Part shown: positions 1 to 8,122 of the stretch, piece after piece
Numbering within the stretch: the stretch's first letter is position 1
Layout of the letters: each line of letters starts with the position of its first letter
NCBI RefSeq assembly: GCF_003432115.1
Contig: NZ_QWDC01000003.1
Coordinates: 806,001-870,000, forward strand
Length of the DNA stretch: 64,000 nucleotides
Source of the DNA: Mucilaginibacter conchicola
GTDB taxonomy: Bacteria; Bacteroidota; Bacteroidia; Sphingobacteriales; Sphingobacteriaceae
Direction: 5' to 3'
Made by a program: the position numbers and the translations under genes
Notes under the pieces: model-generated
What the model was told of the DNA's origin: nothing
Seen by the model: only the letters and a program-made list of their open reading frames with translations
Database searches by the model: none

Positions 1-159
1 GTTTGCCTATGCACCTTAATAAAGTTCTGTGCGAACACCACCACGCTTGAACGGATGATTTATAACTTATTACCCTTATTTGTATACATTTCCGGCATCA
101 TCAGTCAAATCAGCACCGCCATTAGCATGCTCATATACAATCGCAATAAACATGATTGA
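1..159 (+). CDS. possible C-terminal end of a small hydrophobic protein, cut by the window edge
   Basis: The first frame is open from base 1 to a TGA at 157-159, giving 52 codons. Its second half, from an internal ATG at 55, is hydrophobic and ends in a short charged tail (YNRNKHD), as in a small membrane protein. I do not recognise a family. The open frame is short and may be chance; the upstream sequence would decide. Confidence 0.25.
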   Translation, partial: VCLCTLIKFCANTTTLERMIYNLLPLFVYISGIISQISTAISMLIYNRNKHD

Positions 160-570
160 CCTCATTCACGTTCAGATACATAACCCATCATCACGACAAA
201 GGATATGAAAAGCATTAGCATGGATCGTGTAAGGTATTCTTTTTCATGGCGGGATCGGTCAATATAAAGCACCAATCCACCAACCCGTGCTGTGCGCGCC
301 TCGTTTAACTATAAAAGGCAAAGGCTGTTATTTGCACCCTTCAAACCATTCGCATTTCTGCAATTTAATTACCGCAAAAGACGCGTCTTCCATGCAGGTT
401 TTAAAATAAGGAAGGTGCATGATGAATAAGGAAGTAAAATGAAAATATGCTCTGACTAGTTAACGGATAATTTAAATCGGTCCTTTCAGGCAAAATCGCT
501 ATTCCACAGGAAGAATACTTAGCATAGGCCAAAGCGCTGAATAGGACTATAGGAGGAGCATCGCCGGCGA
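160..570. other. intergenic, no gene recognised
   Basis: About 400 bases with frequent stops in all frames. I see no convincing gene, RNA or repeat here. Confidence 0.4.
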
Positions 571-651
571 ATGAACCGGTTGGTCTGGCTTTTAATGCTT
601 TACAAATTTTTATTGGTGACGTTGGCGATGATCTTCTGGCTGGCTATTTAA
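571..651 (+). CDS. possible 26-residue membrane peptide
   Basis: A short frame starting MNRLVWLLML is almost wholly hydrophobic, with one internal Lys, so it could form a single membrane helix. An AGGAGG sequence lies at 551-556, 14 bases before the ATG, which is rather far for a Shine-Dalgarno site and unusual in this phylum. It runs toward the XRE regulator that ends at 664 on the other strand. No family is recognised; the call rests on composition and the AGGAGG only. Confidence 0.2.
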   Translation: MNRLVWLLMLYKFLLVTLAMIFWLAI

Positions 652-663
652 TACCTTCTGAAT

Positions 664-1029
664 TCAGACCGGAATCTCTGTCAGCGGAATATCCGGCTGT
701 CTGTCACCAGGATACAACGTTCGGACATTGGTCTGACGCTTGAAGCTTGTATATAATTCCTGGTAAATGACCGGACCGTCTGCCAGACGAAAGCTGACTT
801 TTTTGATGTCCGAGGCAATCAATTCTTCAACGGCCACTTCCAGAATGTGGCAGATCTCCAGCAGTTTCGAGACAGTCAGTTTGCAGTTGCCGAGTTCGAT
901 CTTGGAATAGGAATTTTGGGAGATCTGCATCCGCATGGCCATATAGTCCTGGGTATAATTGCGATTCTCACGCAAGGCCCTTATGTTCATGACGACATCT
1001 GCTGCTTTCTTTGAATAATTGGTTTTCAT
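664..1029 (-). CDS. XRE-family helix-turn-helix transcriptional regulator
   Basis: This 121-residue protein has an N-terminal Cro/C1-type helix-turn-helix at about residues 14-70: the first helices begin NIRALRENRNYTQ, the recognition segment is ISQNSYSKIELGN, and LTVSKLLEICHILEV closes the fold. The remaining 50 residues are a short tail of unknown role. It is probably a small soluble DNA-binding protein. The ATG at 1029 is the only good start. It lies downstream of and codirectional with the bestrophin and DACNV/DAC genes, but the gap of about 170 bases makes cotranscription uncertain. The motif ISQNxYSKIE recurs in the broken XRE genes near 6.4 kb and 38.0 kb, so these belong to one lineage-typical family. 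Confidence 0.85.
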   Translation of the reverse strand: MKTNYSKKAADVVMNIRALRENRNYTQDYMAMRMQISQNSYSKIELGNCKLTVSKLLEICHILEVAVEELIASDIKKVSFRLADGPVIYQELYTSFKRQTNVRTLYPGDRQPDIPLTEIPV

Positions 1030-1202
1030 GGCTGTTTGATGGATTTAATGTAATTACGCTAAACGGGTTGAACCGGTTTTAAAATAAGTAGAATCGGCTC
1101 CTCGTAGTTCCTCCGGGATAATCGGTGTGGTAAATCATCATTAGCGTTACCTTCTTTCAATTCTTAACAGACCTCCAGGCCGGAAGAAATTATAAGCTGT
1201 CC

Positions 1203-2087
1203 CTACATCAGATAAAACGTATCCGGCTGCCCCGGATGTTCGGGCTTGGGCAGGGAAGCCATCTCTGAGAGATTACGCTCGATTGTTGCAGACAAGGCAT
1301 TCATCGGTGTATCTGTCGGTTTATTTTCGAATGGGTCCTGCATGAGTATCGCTGTCCTTTCAATGGCTATGAACAATACGGGTACTATCGTGGCCAGGCA
1401 AATTTCGATACCCCAGTGCTGGTCATCCAGTCCGAACGGAAAGATCGTGGTCAGCACATAGATCAAAAAATGGATCAGGACACTGTAAGCCCGCGGAAAC
1501 ACCGTGTTTTTAATGCGTTCACATTTGCCCATCGCATCGGTTAACCGCTGAAGGGTACTATCCAGCTGCACTTGCTTGTTTGCGTTCAGCTGGTAATCAC
1601 GGCTTATCTGCGATAATCTTTCGGCATGCAGGGTCAGCAGCAGGTTCGGACGGTTGTCACTGTCTTTATTTTCTCCCTTCAGATATTGCTCCACTTTCTC
1701 TGACGGACATTTCCGCAAAGCTTCGGTCAGTGCGTAACACCAGACCGATTGCCTGACCGAAAACTCCTTCACGATGCCGGCCTTGCTGTCATCTTCAGGA
1801 AGAAACTGGATCAATTGCCTGATCAGTGTCCGGCTGTCGTTAACGATCGCCCCCCAAACCGTCCTGGCCTCCCACCAGCGCTCATAAGACTGTGCAGTCC
1901 GGAACGCAAGCAACAGGGATAACAGCGTACCGATCATTGCCGAAATGGAGAATGGTATGGACAGATCTTTAAAAAAAGAAAAGTAATCCATGGTGCCTGC
2001 CAGGCAAGCGTAAAGGAAGATCGCCAGAATGTCCCACTTGATAAGCTTAAGGAAGTAGATGATCGAGATCTGTTTGTTCAATAACAT
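1203..2087 (-). CDS. bestrophin-family (UPF0187) membrane channel
   Basis: This protein of about 294 residues matches bacterial bestrophin homologues, which form pentameric ion channels in the inner membrane. Visible hallmarks are a first membrane helix (LIKWDILAIFLYACLAG), the segment TLLSLLLAFRTAQSYERWWEAR with the conserved FRxxxxYxRWWExR pattern, then GAIVNDSR, and a C-terminal helix pair near VLIHFLIYVLTTIFPFGL. The open frame extends 36 codons further upstream to 2195, but that part is not membrane-like; the ATG at 2087 begins MLLNKQISIIYFLK just before the first helix, so I chose it. It lies 155 bases downstream of the DACNV/DAC gene on the same strand. Confidence 0.88.
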   Translation of the reverse strand: MLLNKQISIIYFLKLIKWDILAIFLYACLAGTMDYFSFFKDLSIPFSISAMIGTLLSLLLAFRTAQSYERWWEARTVWGAIVNDSRTLIRQLIQFLPEDDSKAGIVKEFSVRQSVWCYALTEALRKCPSEKVEQYLKGENKDSDNRPNLLLTLHAERLSQISRDYQLNANKQVQLDSTLQRLTDAMGKCERIKNTVFPRAYSVLIHFLIYVLTTIFPFGLDDQHWGIEICLATIVPVLFIAIERTAILMQDPFENKPTDTPMNALSATIERNLSEMASLPKPEHPGQPDTFYLM

Positions 2088-2242
2088 ATAGCTGCCTGAA
2101 TAGTGTTTTCCATAAAAATCAAAACAGGAACAATGAGTTTGCGGGAAAGTTTTGACAGGAAGGTTACCGGTATCCGGAACAAATGCTGCGTGCACTTATG
2201 CAGTTGAATTATGTGTTAAGTATTCGCATTCAGCCGTCGACG

Positions 2243-3319
2243 TTATGACCGGTCCGGACCGCTGCGCTTAAGCTTCCTGCTTTTGATGAACTGCTGCGTT
2301 TTTATATTTTCCCACATGATCAGCTTATCATCCATCCTGTAAAATGCCCTGATATCCCCATCCTGGGATACAACCAGCCCCAGGCTGCCGGGATGGCTCC
2401 AGCAATAAGCGATCATCGAGCGGTGACGGGTGCCGAAGTGTTTCGGATCGGTGGGCACCAAAGATTTAGTGGTCGCCGTTGCTGTGGGCGAGACGAAGAT
2501 CTTTCTTGGTAATTTCCGTACTTTCAGGACGCCTCCGAACCCCCTGGACACCATGTCGGGCGAAAACGAGAGTACCCCATCCACGCAGGTCTGCGATGAA
2601 AGATAGGAAATACACCCTTTGATCTCATCTGCTATCCCTTGTTTGGCCATCAGCGACCGCGATTCCTCCAGGTACCAGTTTTTGGAGATCACCCGTTTTC
2701 CCGCAGCCAGCGATTCTTCGATCAGGTTCTCGGCGATGTAGTTCCGGATCACCTCCTTTGCATAGGCCGTTACCGCTTTCTTTAAACGGTCGTATACCAC
2801 TTTGTATTTGATATCGGTATCCATTTCGGAACCCGTGATCAGGATAGCCCCCCCGTGATGATAGTTCTGGATACGAAGCAAAAGCCGGGAAAGCGTTTGT
2901 ATCCACAGACCGTCTAAAAAAGTTTCCCAGTCCTCAAACGCCTCGCCGGGATGTGCTGATAAGAGGAAGGCTTTGATCTCTGTCTTAAGACTGGCCGCAT
3001 TGGATTTTAATATTTTAGACACCGGTCCTATCGTAAATACGTCGACATACCGCGGGATCAGCACGTTCTGTTTCAGGGTTGCCAGCAGTTCGTAATCAAA
3101 AAGTACGTCCAACGTACCGATATCACTGATGGAAACCTGGAATAAACCCGGTTGCTCAGAGCCCGACTCTGATTCATAATTCAGGAAACTATGGTAATGC
3201 AGCGCCTGGTCGATCATTCCCCAGATGAACAACTTGCCGTCCGCGTCATAGTAAACGGCAAGCGAGGTACTGGAGGGGTCGGATGCCTTCGAAAGCTTTA
3301 CCAGTTCCCGGATCGTCAT
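2243..3319 (-). CDS. DACNV sensor-domain protein with C-terminal diadenylate-cyclase (DisA_N/DAC) domain
   Basis: The C-terminal third of this 358-residue protein carries the two signatures of the DAC fold that makes cyclic di-AMP: a DGx motif at 247-249 (DGV instead of DGA) followed by a Gly-rich strand, and GTRHRS at 296-301, matching the RHR[ST] ATP-binding motif, then a strand LGLVVSQDGDIRAF. The first 230 residues look like the DACNV-type sensor region, including HGGAILITG near 155-163. If active it would condense two ATP to c-di-AMP in the cytoplasm. Its ATG directly follows the TAA of the upstream 116-residue gene, so the two are almost certainly cotranslated. DGA to DGV and the unusual sensor leave room for a non-catalytic nucleotide-sensing role. 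Confidence 0.72.
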   Translation of the reverse strand: MTIRELVKLSKASDPSSTSLAVYYDADGKLFIWGMIDQALHYHSFLNYESESGSEQPGLFQVSISDIGTLDVLFDYELLATLKQNVLIPRYVDVFTIGPVSKILKSNAASLKTEIKAFLLSAHPGEAFEDWETFLDGLWIQTLSRLLLRIQNYHHGGAILITGSEMDTDIKYKVVYDRLKKAVTAYAKEVIRNYIAENLIEESLAAGKRVISKNWYLEESRSLMAKQGIADEIKGCISYLSSQTCVDGVLSFSPDMVSRGFGGVLKVRKLPRKIFVSPTATATTKSLVPTDPKHFGTRHRSMIAYCWSHPGSLGLVVSQDGDIRAFYRMDDKLIMWENIKTQQFIKSRKLKRSGPDRS

Positions 3320-3670
3320 TTAAATAGGGGTTCCGAAGGGATTGCTGCTCCATCTTTCTGGGACGATCTGCCTGGGTGGTTTCGGGTCAGGATCGGCCGG
3401 ATCGATCAGCGTAACCGTGAGCCTTACCAGATCGCTTTCTTCCGTGCGCATGCTCGTAAAAAAAAGGCAGGTAAATAATGACTCGAGTATTCCCAGCGGA
3501 GGAATAAGCAGCGAGGTCCTGCTGTGTTCCAGCTTTTCCAGGACATGCAGCGCCAGATCTTTTGGTTGAGCGTTTTTCAAGGCCATTTCCGGTATAGATG
3601 AATTACGGTAATTATATACGAACAATCGATAATCCGGGATTGTTGACTGCGTCAGATAATTCTGCTTCAT
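3320..3670 (-). CDS. hypothetical protein, partner of the DACNV/DAC gene
   Basis: An ATG start at 3670 gives 116 residues beginning MKQNYLTQST; an upstream TTG at 3712 is also possible. The stop abuts the ATG of the DAC-domain gene (TAA then ATG with no gap), a strong sign of an operon and perhaps of a physical or regulatory pair. The sequence is soluble, with a hydrophobic middle (LLIPPLGILESLFTCLFF) and a Pro-rich end (DPADPDPKPPRQ). I do not recognise a family; function is unknown. Confidence 0.6.
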   Translation of the reverse strand: MKQNYLTQSTIPDYRLFVYNYRNSSIPEMALKNAQPKDLALHVLEKLEHSRTSLLIPPLGILESLFTCLFFTSMRTEESDLVRLTVTLIDPADPDPKPPRQIVPERWSSNPFGTPI

Positions 3671-4304
3671 TATGCCGTTAGTAGCACCTAAAGTCAAAGT
3701 AATATAATCCAAGATTTTAAATTATTCTTTCAAGTAAACTCATCACCGAAAACGTATCTGTTTTCTGAACTGATCAATTTAATTTTGGCAAAGAGGCTGT
3801 TTACGAACACTAAAGTGTTTTGCCTAAGCTTTTTATTCATTTAAGCCATGACAACGTATCGTATAAATCTCTTAATTAAACGGACGATGGCTGAGAAATT
3901 ATGAGATAAACAAAGGTTAAAGACGAAATCGGGCTTTATATTAATCATTTTAGCGGGTATCCCAAACGTGTATTTACCTTTTGATACAGAATAATTATTT
4001 TGCAAAATTCCCCCTGCTTCGGCGATGACTTGTTAGAAGTTTTCTTTCCGTTCTGAGTCGCAGGACATTTTATATAGATGCCGCCACTCGTCTTTTCCTT
4101 TAGCATTTATAGCGGAGGTATCAATCTTTTATATATAATCTGATATATTGGCACTTTATCATTTGATCGGCTGCATTCTAATTCGATTCATATCGGCGCA
4201 TGCCCCAAGTAAAGATCGACGAAGAAGGGCATAACCTGACTTATCAAGCATAACAAACAAGGCCCTTAGTTATTTGTATCATCATTACTTATTATAAAGA
4301 TATC
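3671..4304. other. AT-rich divergent intergenic region
   Basis: About 630 bases separate the divergent DAC-partner gene and the GAF-PAS kinase. A near-perfect inverted repeat AACACT-AA-AGTGTT lies at 3806-3819, and TAATTTTG at 3780-3787 fits a Bacteroidota minus-7 core for rightward transcription, though I see no matching minus-33 element. No coding frame is convincing. Confidence 0.35.
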
Positions 4305-6293
4305 ATGCCGATAGCTCCAATACCGTCAACCGAGCAGGAAAGACTTAACGCCCTTTACTCATACAATATACTTGATACAGCTTCTGAAGAGGATTTTGAT
4401 GAGCTGACCGGACTGGCCTCTGCCATTTGTAATACCCCCATCGCATTGATCAGCTTTGTTGATAAGCATCGTCAGTGGTTCAAGTCGCATAATGGGTTGG
4501 ATGTTACGGAAACAGATCGTGCGATGTCATTTTGCGCTTATGCGATAAACGAGCCTACGGAAATTCTTGAAGTTGAAGATGCGGAGCAAGATCTGAGATT
4601 TTCTGACAACCCGCTGGTAACGGGAGATATGAACCTGACATTTTACGCCGGTGTACCTTTGGTCAACGCTGATGGCGCGGCACTCGGTTCTTTGTGTGTG
4701 ATTAATTATGTTCCGCAGAAGTTAAATGATATGCAGCGTAAGGCTTTGAAAATACTAGCGAAACAGGTAATCGATAAGTTGGAGCTTAGACGAAAGCTTT
4801 TAGATGCTGAGACAACGGGACAGCGAATTTTGGAACTTAATAATCTGCTGTTATCTAAAGAACGAGAGGCTATACAGATTGTACAGCATGCGCCCAGTGC
4901 CATGGCTCTGCATGTTGGGGAAGCTATGACAATCCGTTTCGCCAACAAAAGGATGCTTGATGCATGGGGTAAGGATGAGAGCGTATTCGGCCAGGCTTTC
5001 CAAGAAGCTTTGCCGGAACTCTCAAAGCTTGACTTTCCGAGAACAATGCGCAAGGTTTACCAAAAAGGTATAATTTATGAGCAGAACGAAGCGCATATGC
5101 TCTACGAGCATAGAGGTGAAATCCGCGAGTTTTATTATAATTATGCTTTCACGCCATTGACCCGTAAGGATGGAACGGTGTGGGGAATTTTGAATACTGC
5201 TTTGGATGTTACACAAAGCGTGAAAGACAGGCTGGCAGTAGAACAGGCTGAAGAAGAATTAAGATTAGCCATACAATCAGCAGAATTGGGAACCTGGAAG
5301 ATGAATATTGGGACACTGGAACTAACAGCTTCAAAAAGGTTCAAAGAACTTTTTGGATTTTATCCCGACGAAGAGATAACATATGAAGCTGTTATAGGCC
5401 AGGTGGAGGATGGATCACGGAATCTGGTCATAGAAAGCTTGGCAACGGCCATGAAGGAAGGTAAATCTTTCGATCTGGAATATCCAATTGTTGGCTTTCA
5501 TGACGGGAAATTTCGTTGGGTCAGAACAACCGGCAAATTAGTTAAATCTATAAATGGAAGCCCGACGCAGTTTTCCGGTATAGTCGCGGATATTACGGAA
5601 CGTAAACAGGATGAGCAACGAAAAAATGATTTCATTACTGTAGTTAGCCATGAGTTGAAAACACCTTTGACCTCTATGAAAGGTTATCTTCAGGTCATCG
5701 AGATGAAAGCCAGAAAAGTTTCCGCAGGCGATGTTGCAGAGATCGCAAAAAAGGCGCAGCGACAAACTGACCGTATGCAGGAAATGATTACGGGTTTTTT
5801 AGATGTTGCGAGAATAACGGAGGGCAAAATCCTGTTGAATCAATCTTCTTTTGACATAAATAGCATTCTTCAATCCGCTGAGGATGACGTGACTGTCACT
5901 GTTAAAAGTGGCCTGGTCAAGTTCACTCGTTGCGAACAGGTCTTTATCAACGGTGATAAAGGCAAGATAGAACAGGTTCTCTTGAACTTGGTCAACAACG
6001 CGATCAAATATTCTCCCCGCGAACCCATAATAACCGTATCCTGCATCAAAGAAGAAAATAATGCTGTCATTAGAGTTATTGACCGGGGCCTCGGAATCCA
6101 TCCCGCCGATCTGCCTAACATTTTTGAACGGTTTTACAGGGTCGATCACAAAGATGTTAAAATGATAGCCGGATTTGGGATCGGACTTTATATCTGTAAA
6201 GAGATCATAGAGCGACACGGAGGAAGTATTGGCGTCAATAGTGTTTTAGGCGAAGGGTCCGAATTTTGGTTCAAACTGCCTATAGCAGTGTAG
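4305..6293 (+). CDS. GAF-PAS-PAS sensor histidine kinase
   Basis: This 662-residue kinase lacks membrane segments and is probably cytoplasmic. It starts with a GAF domain (about 25-160, beginning RLNALYSYNILDTASEEDFD, typical of GAF kinases that open with this motif), then two PAS/PAC domains (about 185-305 and 315-435, the second ending FSGIVADITERK). The HisKA domain carries the phospho-acceptor His at 449 in VVSHELKTPLTSM. The ATPase domain shows the N box (LVNNAIKYSP), DRGLGI and GFGIGLYICKEII. No receiver domain follows, so it must signal to a separate regulator; the single-domain receivers elsewhere in the window are candidates. It stands alone, with XRE genes downstream. Confidence 0.92.
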   Translation: MPIAPIPSTEQERLNALYSYNILDTASEEDFDELTGLASAICNTPIALISFVDKHRQWFKSHNGLDVTETDRAMSFCAYAINEPTEILEVEDAEQDLRFSDNPLVTGDMNLTFYAGVPLVNADGAALGSLCVINYVPQKLNDMQRKALKILAKQVIDKLELRRKLLDAETTGQRILELNNLLLSKEREAIQIVQHAPSAMALHVGEAMTIRFANKRMLDAWGKDESVFGQAFQEALPELSKLDFPRTMRKVYQKGIIYEQNEAHMLYEHRGEIREFYYNYAFTPLTRKDGTVWGILNTALDVTQSVKDRLAVEQAEEELRLAIQSAELGTWKMNIGTLELTASKRFKELFGFYPDEEITYEAVIGQVEDGSRNLVIESLATAMKEGKSFDLEYPIVGFHDGKFRWVRTTGKLVKSINGSPTQFSGIVADITERKQDEQRKNDFITVVSHELKTPLTSMKGYLQVIEMKARKVSAGDVAEIAKKAQRQTDRMQEMITGFLDVARITEGKILLNQSSFDINSILQSAEDDVTVTVKSGLVKFTRCEQVFINGDKGKIEQVLLNLVNNAIKYSPREPIITVSCIKEENNAVIRVIDRGLGIHPADLPNIFERFYRVDHKDVKMIAGFGIGLYICKEIIERHGGSIGVNSVLGEGSEFWFKLPIAV

Positions 6294-6327
6294 GTACTTT
6301 TTTAACGGAGAATCAATATTCTCCGGA

Positions 6328-6541
6328 TATAGATTAGGCTTAAAAATTATTATATCAGGGTAAGGAAAAATATTTCACAAAGTGATGTTGCTGAAGTGTT
6401 GGGTATATCGCAAAATGCCTATTCAAAGCTGGAAAGAGGGCATACAAGGCTTCAAATGGAAACAATCTTTTTGATCATCAAGGTGTTAAACGTTCCGTTA
6501 ATGCAACTGATAGACATTACTATTCCTGAATCTTCTAAATG
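6328..6541 (+). pseudogene. XRE-family regulator remnant without a start codon
   Basis: After an in-frame TAG, an open frame of about 68 codons encodes a clear Cro/C1 helix-turn-helix: RVRKNISQSDVAEVLGISQ, then NAYSKLERGHTRLQMETIF, ending IDITIPESSK and TGA. There is no ATG or GTG before the helix-turn-helix, and the first helix is incomplete compared with the intact XRE genes in the window. It is probably a 5'-truncated gene, unless a rare start such as ATT is used. The intact XRE gene at 6615 follows directly. Confidence 0.6.
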
Positions 6542-6614
6542 AGGGTAAATTTATCTGTTGAGTAGGGTGTTTTTCCCCCAACCCGGAACCGCTTTTTAAC
6601 GTTTAAATGATTAA

Positions 6615-6881
6615 ATGGTACTGATCATGGAAAAATTGAATAGTGGATCAAATCAGCGTTCCAGATTGTTTATGAGCAAACTTTTAAACGCGCTTATCAG
6701 GGAACGTACAAGGAAAAATATTACCCCCGATATGATCGCTTCACATTTAGGATATGATGCCGGAGAATATGTCCGGATCGAAAAGGGAGAGCAGCCATTA
6801 TATCTTTCTGATTTTTTCAATATATGTGATTTGATGTGCGAAGATCCACGCGAAATAATCAGAGATCTTGCAAAAGATTAA
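6615..6881 (+). CDS. small XRE-family helix-turn-helix protein
   Basis: An 88-residue protein with a helix-turn-helix spanning about residues 20-85: MSKLLNALIRERTRKNITPDM, recognition segment LGYDAGEYVRIEKGEQPL, then LYLSDFFNICDLMCEDPREII. It is little more than the DNA-binding domain. The ATG at 6615 or an in-frame ATG at 6627 (MEKLNSG) could be used. It follows a broken XRE remnant and the GAF-PAS kinase on the same strand. Targets are unknown; it diverges from the ISQNxYSKIE family seen in the other XRE genes. Confidence 0.72.
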   Translation: MVLIMEKLNSGSNQRSRLFMSKLLNALIRERTRKNITPDMIASHLGYDAGEYVRIEKGEQPLYLSDFFNICDLMCEDPREIIRDLAKD

Positions 6882-7106
6882 TGCAAGCTATATGTTCAGT
6901 TTTCTGATAATGATTTGACCTGCCCTAAACGCGATGCAGCTGGCAGGTGCGACGAGTACAGGCGAATACATGCAATTTGAGTAATATTCTATCTTTGTCT
7001 TGCCACTTTATGAGTGATTAAAACATTAGTTCCCGCAATGCTGGAAACGAAATCAATGAATCATACAATTCCTGATATATTGATAATCATTTTTTTATAA
7101 AGGATT

Positions 7107-7247
7107 TTATTCCCTGATGAAATGCTCCAGCAGGCGGTCGCTTTCCGCCAGACTGGTCAGCTCCGGCCGGTATGCCAGCAAATGCTCAGGCAGCCCTTTC
7201 GTCTGCCCCGAAGCCGCGAAGAGCGTTAACTGCTCGGTCATGATCAT
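7107..7247 (-). pseudogene. truncated AlkB-type dioxygenase, N-terminal fragment
   Basis: A frame with start codons at 7247 or 7241 runs MTEQLTLFAASGQTKG then LPEHLLAYRPELTSLAESD and RLLEHFIRE before a TAA at 7107. The stretch LLxYRPExxSxxESDxLLExFIRE is typical of the N terminus of bacterial AlkB homologues, 2-oxoglutarate/Fe(II) dioxygenases that remove alkyl lesions from DNA. A full protein is about 200 residues and carries HxD...H iron ligands; here only 44 residues remain, so the catalytic core is gone. It overlaps the end of the 7186-7587 gene by about 60 bases. The neighbouring SOS-type polymerase genes support a former repair island. Confidence 0.6.
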
Positions 7248-7587
7248 CATCCTTTAAAAAGCCTGTTCCGTACAGGCGGACCGCTTCCTCTCCGTAAAGC
7301 GACGAGTCCGCCGGCACTTCTTTGACGTACAACTCCGTGTCCAGCAAAACCCCGAAATAAAAATCTGCAACCGCCTTCAGCGCTTCCAGACCGGGATCAC
7401 TTAAAGCCTCAAACAACATGACCCGTGCCGGCACAAAACCACCGCTGATGATATATTCCGTTACCAGCAGGTAGGGTTTACCCGCCGGAACACCGGCGCG
7501 TTTCTTCTCCCTAACAACGACCTTTAAACCCGATTCCGTGACAGAGATGATCTCCGCCCCGTTTTCCCTTGACACCTCATATCCCAT
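7186..7587 (-). CDS. hypothetical protein divergent from the umuDC-like genes
   Basis: The ATG at 7587 gives 133 residues (MGYEVSRENG); a TTG three codons upstream is also open. The sequence is a soluble alpha/beta protein with VKVVVREKKRAG-like basic stretch and LLVTEYIISGGFVPARVMLFEAL. I recognise no family. Its last 20 codons overlap the start of the alkB remnant in another frame, so its real C terminus could be shorter if a frameshift occurred near the KDDDHD segment. It is transcribed away from the umuD-like gene and may share the promoter region containing the 7616-7634 palindrome. Confidence 0.5.
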   Translation of the reverse strand: MGYEVSRENGAEIISVTESGLKVVVREKKRAGVPAGKPYLLVTEYIISGGFVPARVMLFEALSDPGLEALKAVADFYFGVLLDTELYVKEVPADSSLYGEEAVRLYGTGFLKDDDHDRAVNALRGFGADERAA

Positions 7588-7615
7588 ACCGTCCAAATTT
7601 TGCGTTTACAAATTT

Positions 7616-7634
7616 ATGCTAAAAATATTAGCAT
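7616..7634. promoter_or_regulatory. palindromic operator candidate upstream of the umuD-like gene
   Basis: ATGCTAA-AAATA-TTAGCAT is an inverted repeat with perfect 7-base arms. Its 13-base core CTAAAAATATTAG occurs again, inverted, just before the SRAP gene at 11926-11938. It sits between divergent genes, just upstream of a TAATTTTG promoter core, a suitable place for a repressor of damage-inducible genes. Confidence 0.6.
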
Positions 7635-7651
7635 TTCCAAAACCCAAATCA

Positions 7652-7659
7652 TAATTTTG
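7652..7659 (+). promoter_or_regulatory. candidate minus-7 promoter element (TAATTTTG)
   Basis: TAATTTTG matches the Bacteroidota TAnnTTTG consensus and lies 28 bases before the ATG of the umuD-like gene. The expected minus-33 position falls at the right arm of the palindrome at 7616-7634, consistent with repression by occlusion. Confidence 0.45.
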
Positions 7660-7687
7660 TTGTCCCGTATATAAAAGGATCAAAGGG

Positions 7688-8122
7688 ATGCTGAGACAAA
7701 GACGACAAAGAGAAAAAAGAGATGTGCTGGGTTTCCGTCTGCCGATGCTCACGCACGAGGAACCCGAGCTGGATATCACCGAGATCACGGTCATGGATCC
7801 GGATAATACCTTTTTTATGCGTATGGGCAGCGATGCCTTAAAGGACCATTGTATCCTGAAAGATCATATTCTGGTCATTGACCGGACGCTGACGCCCGTT
7901 CCCGGCAGCATTGTCGTTTTTTATCATGAAGGCGGTTTCTATACCAGGGAATACCAACCCCAACATGATAAACTTCTCCTCAAAGCAGACCATGACGCTA
8001 ACAGCATCACCATAGAAGACAGCCAGGAATGGACCTGTTGGGGCGTGGTCATGCTGACGCTCAACCCCGTATTACAGCCACAACACAGAACAGGGAGGTA
8101 CGGCCGTGTATGCGCATGTTGA
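7688..8122 (+). CDS. UmuD/S24-like protein lacking the Ser-Lys catalytic dyad
   Basis: This 144-residue protein aligns with UmuD-type S24 peptidases, which self-cleave on RecA filaments and then assist UmuC. The remains of the cleavage site (LGF at 14-16, against CGF in E. coli UmuD) and the fold strands ILVIDRTLTPVPGSIVVFYHEGGF are visible. By my alignment the nucleophile Ser is Ala50 (GSDALKD in place of SGDSMID) and the general-base Lys is Arg87 (FYTREY in place of FTVKKL). Autocleavage therefore seems impossible. It overlaps the umuC start by 17 bases, so it is likely a structural partner of that polymerase. The last residues (RTGRYGRVCAC) may be non-conserved read-through. Confidence 0.78.
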   Translation: MLRQRRQREKRDVLGFRLPMLTHEEPELDITEITVMDPDNTFFMRMGSDALKDHCILKDHILVIDRTLTPVPGSIVVFYHEGGFYTREYQPQHDKLLLKADHDANSITIEDSQEWTCWGVVMLTLNPVLQPQHRTGRYGRVCAC

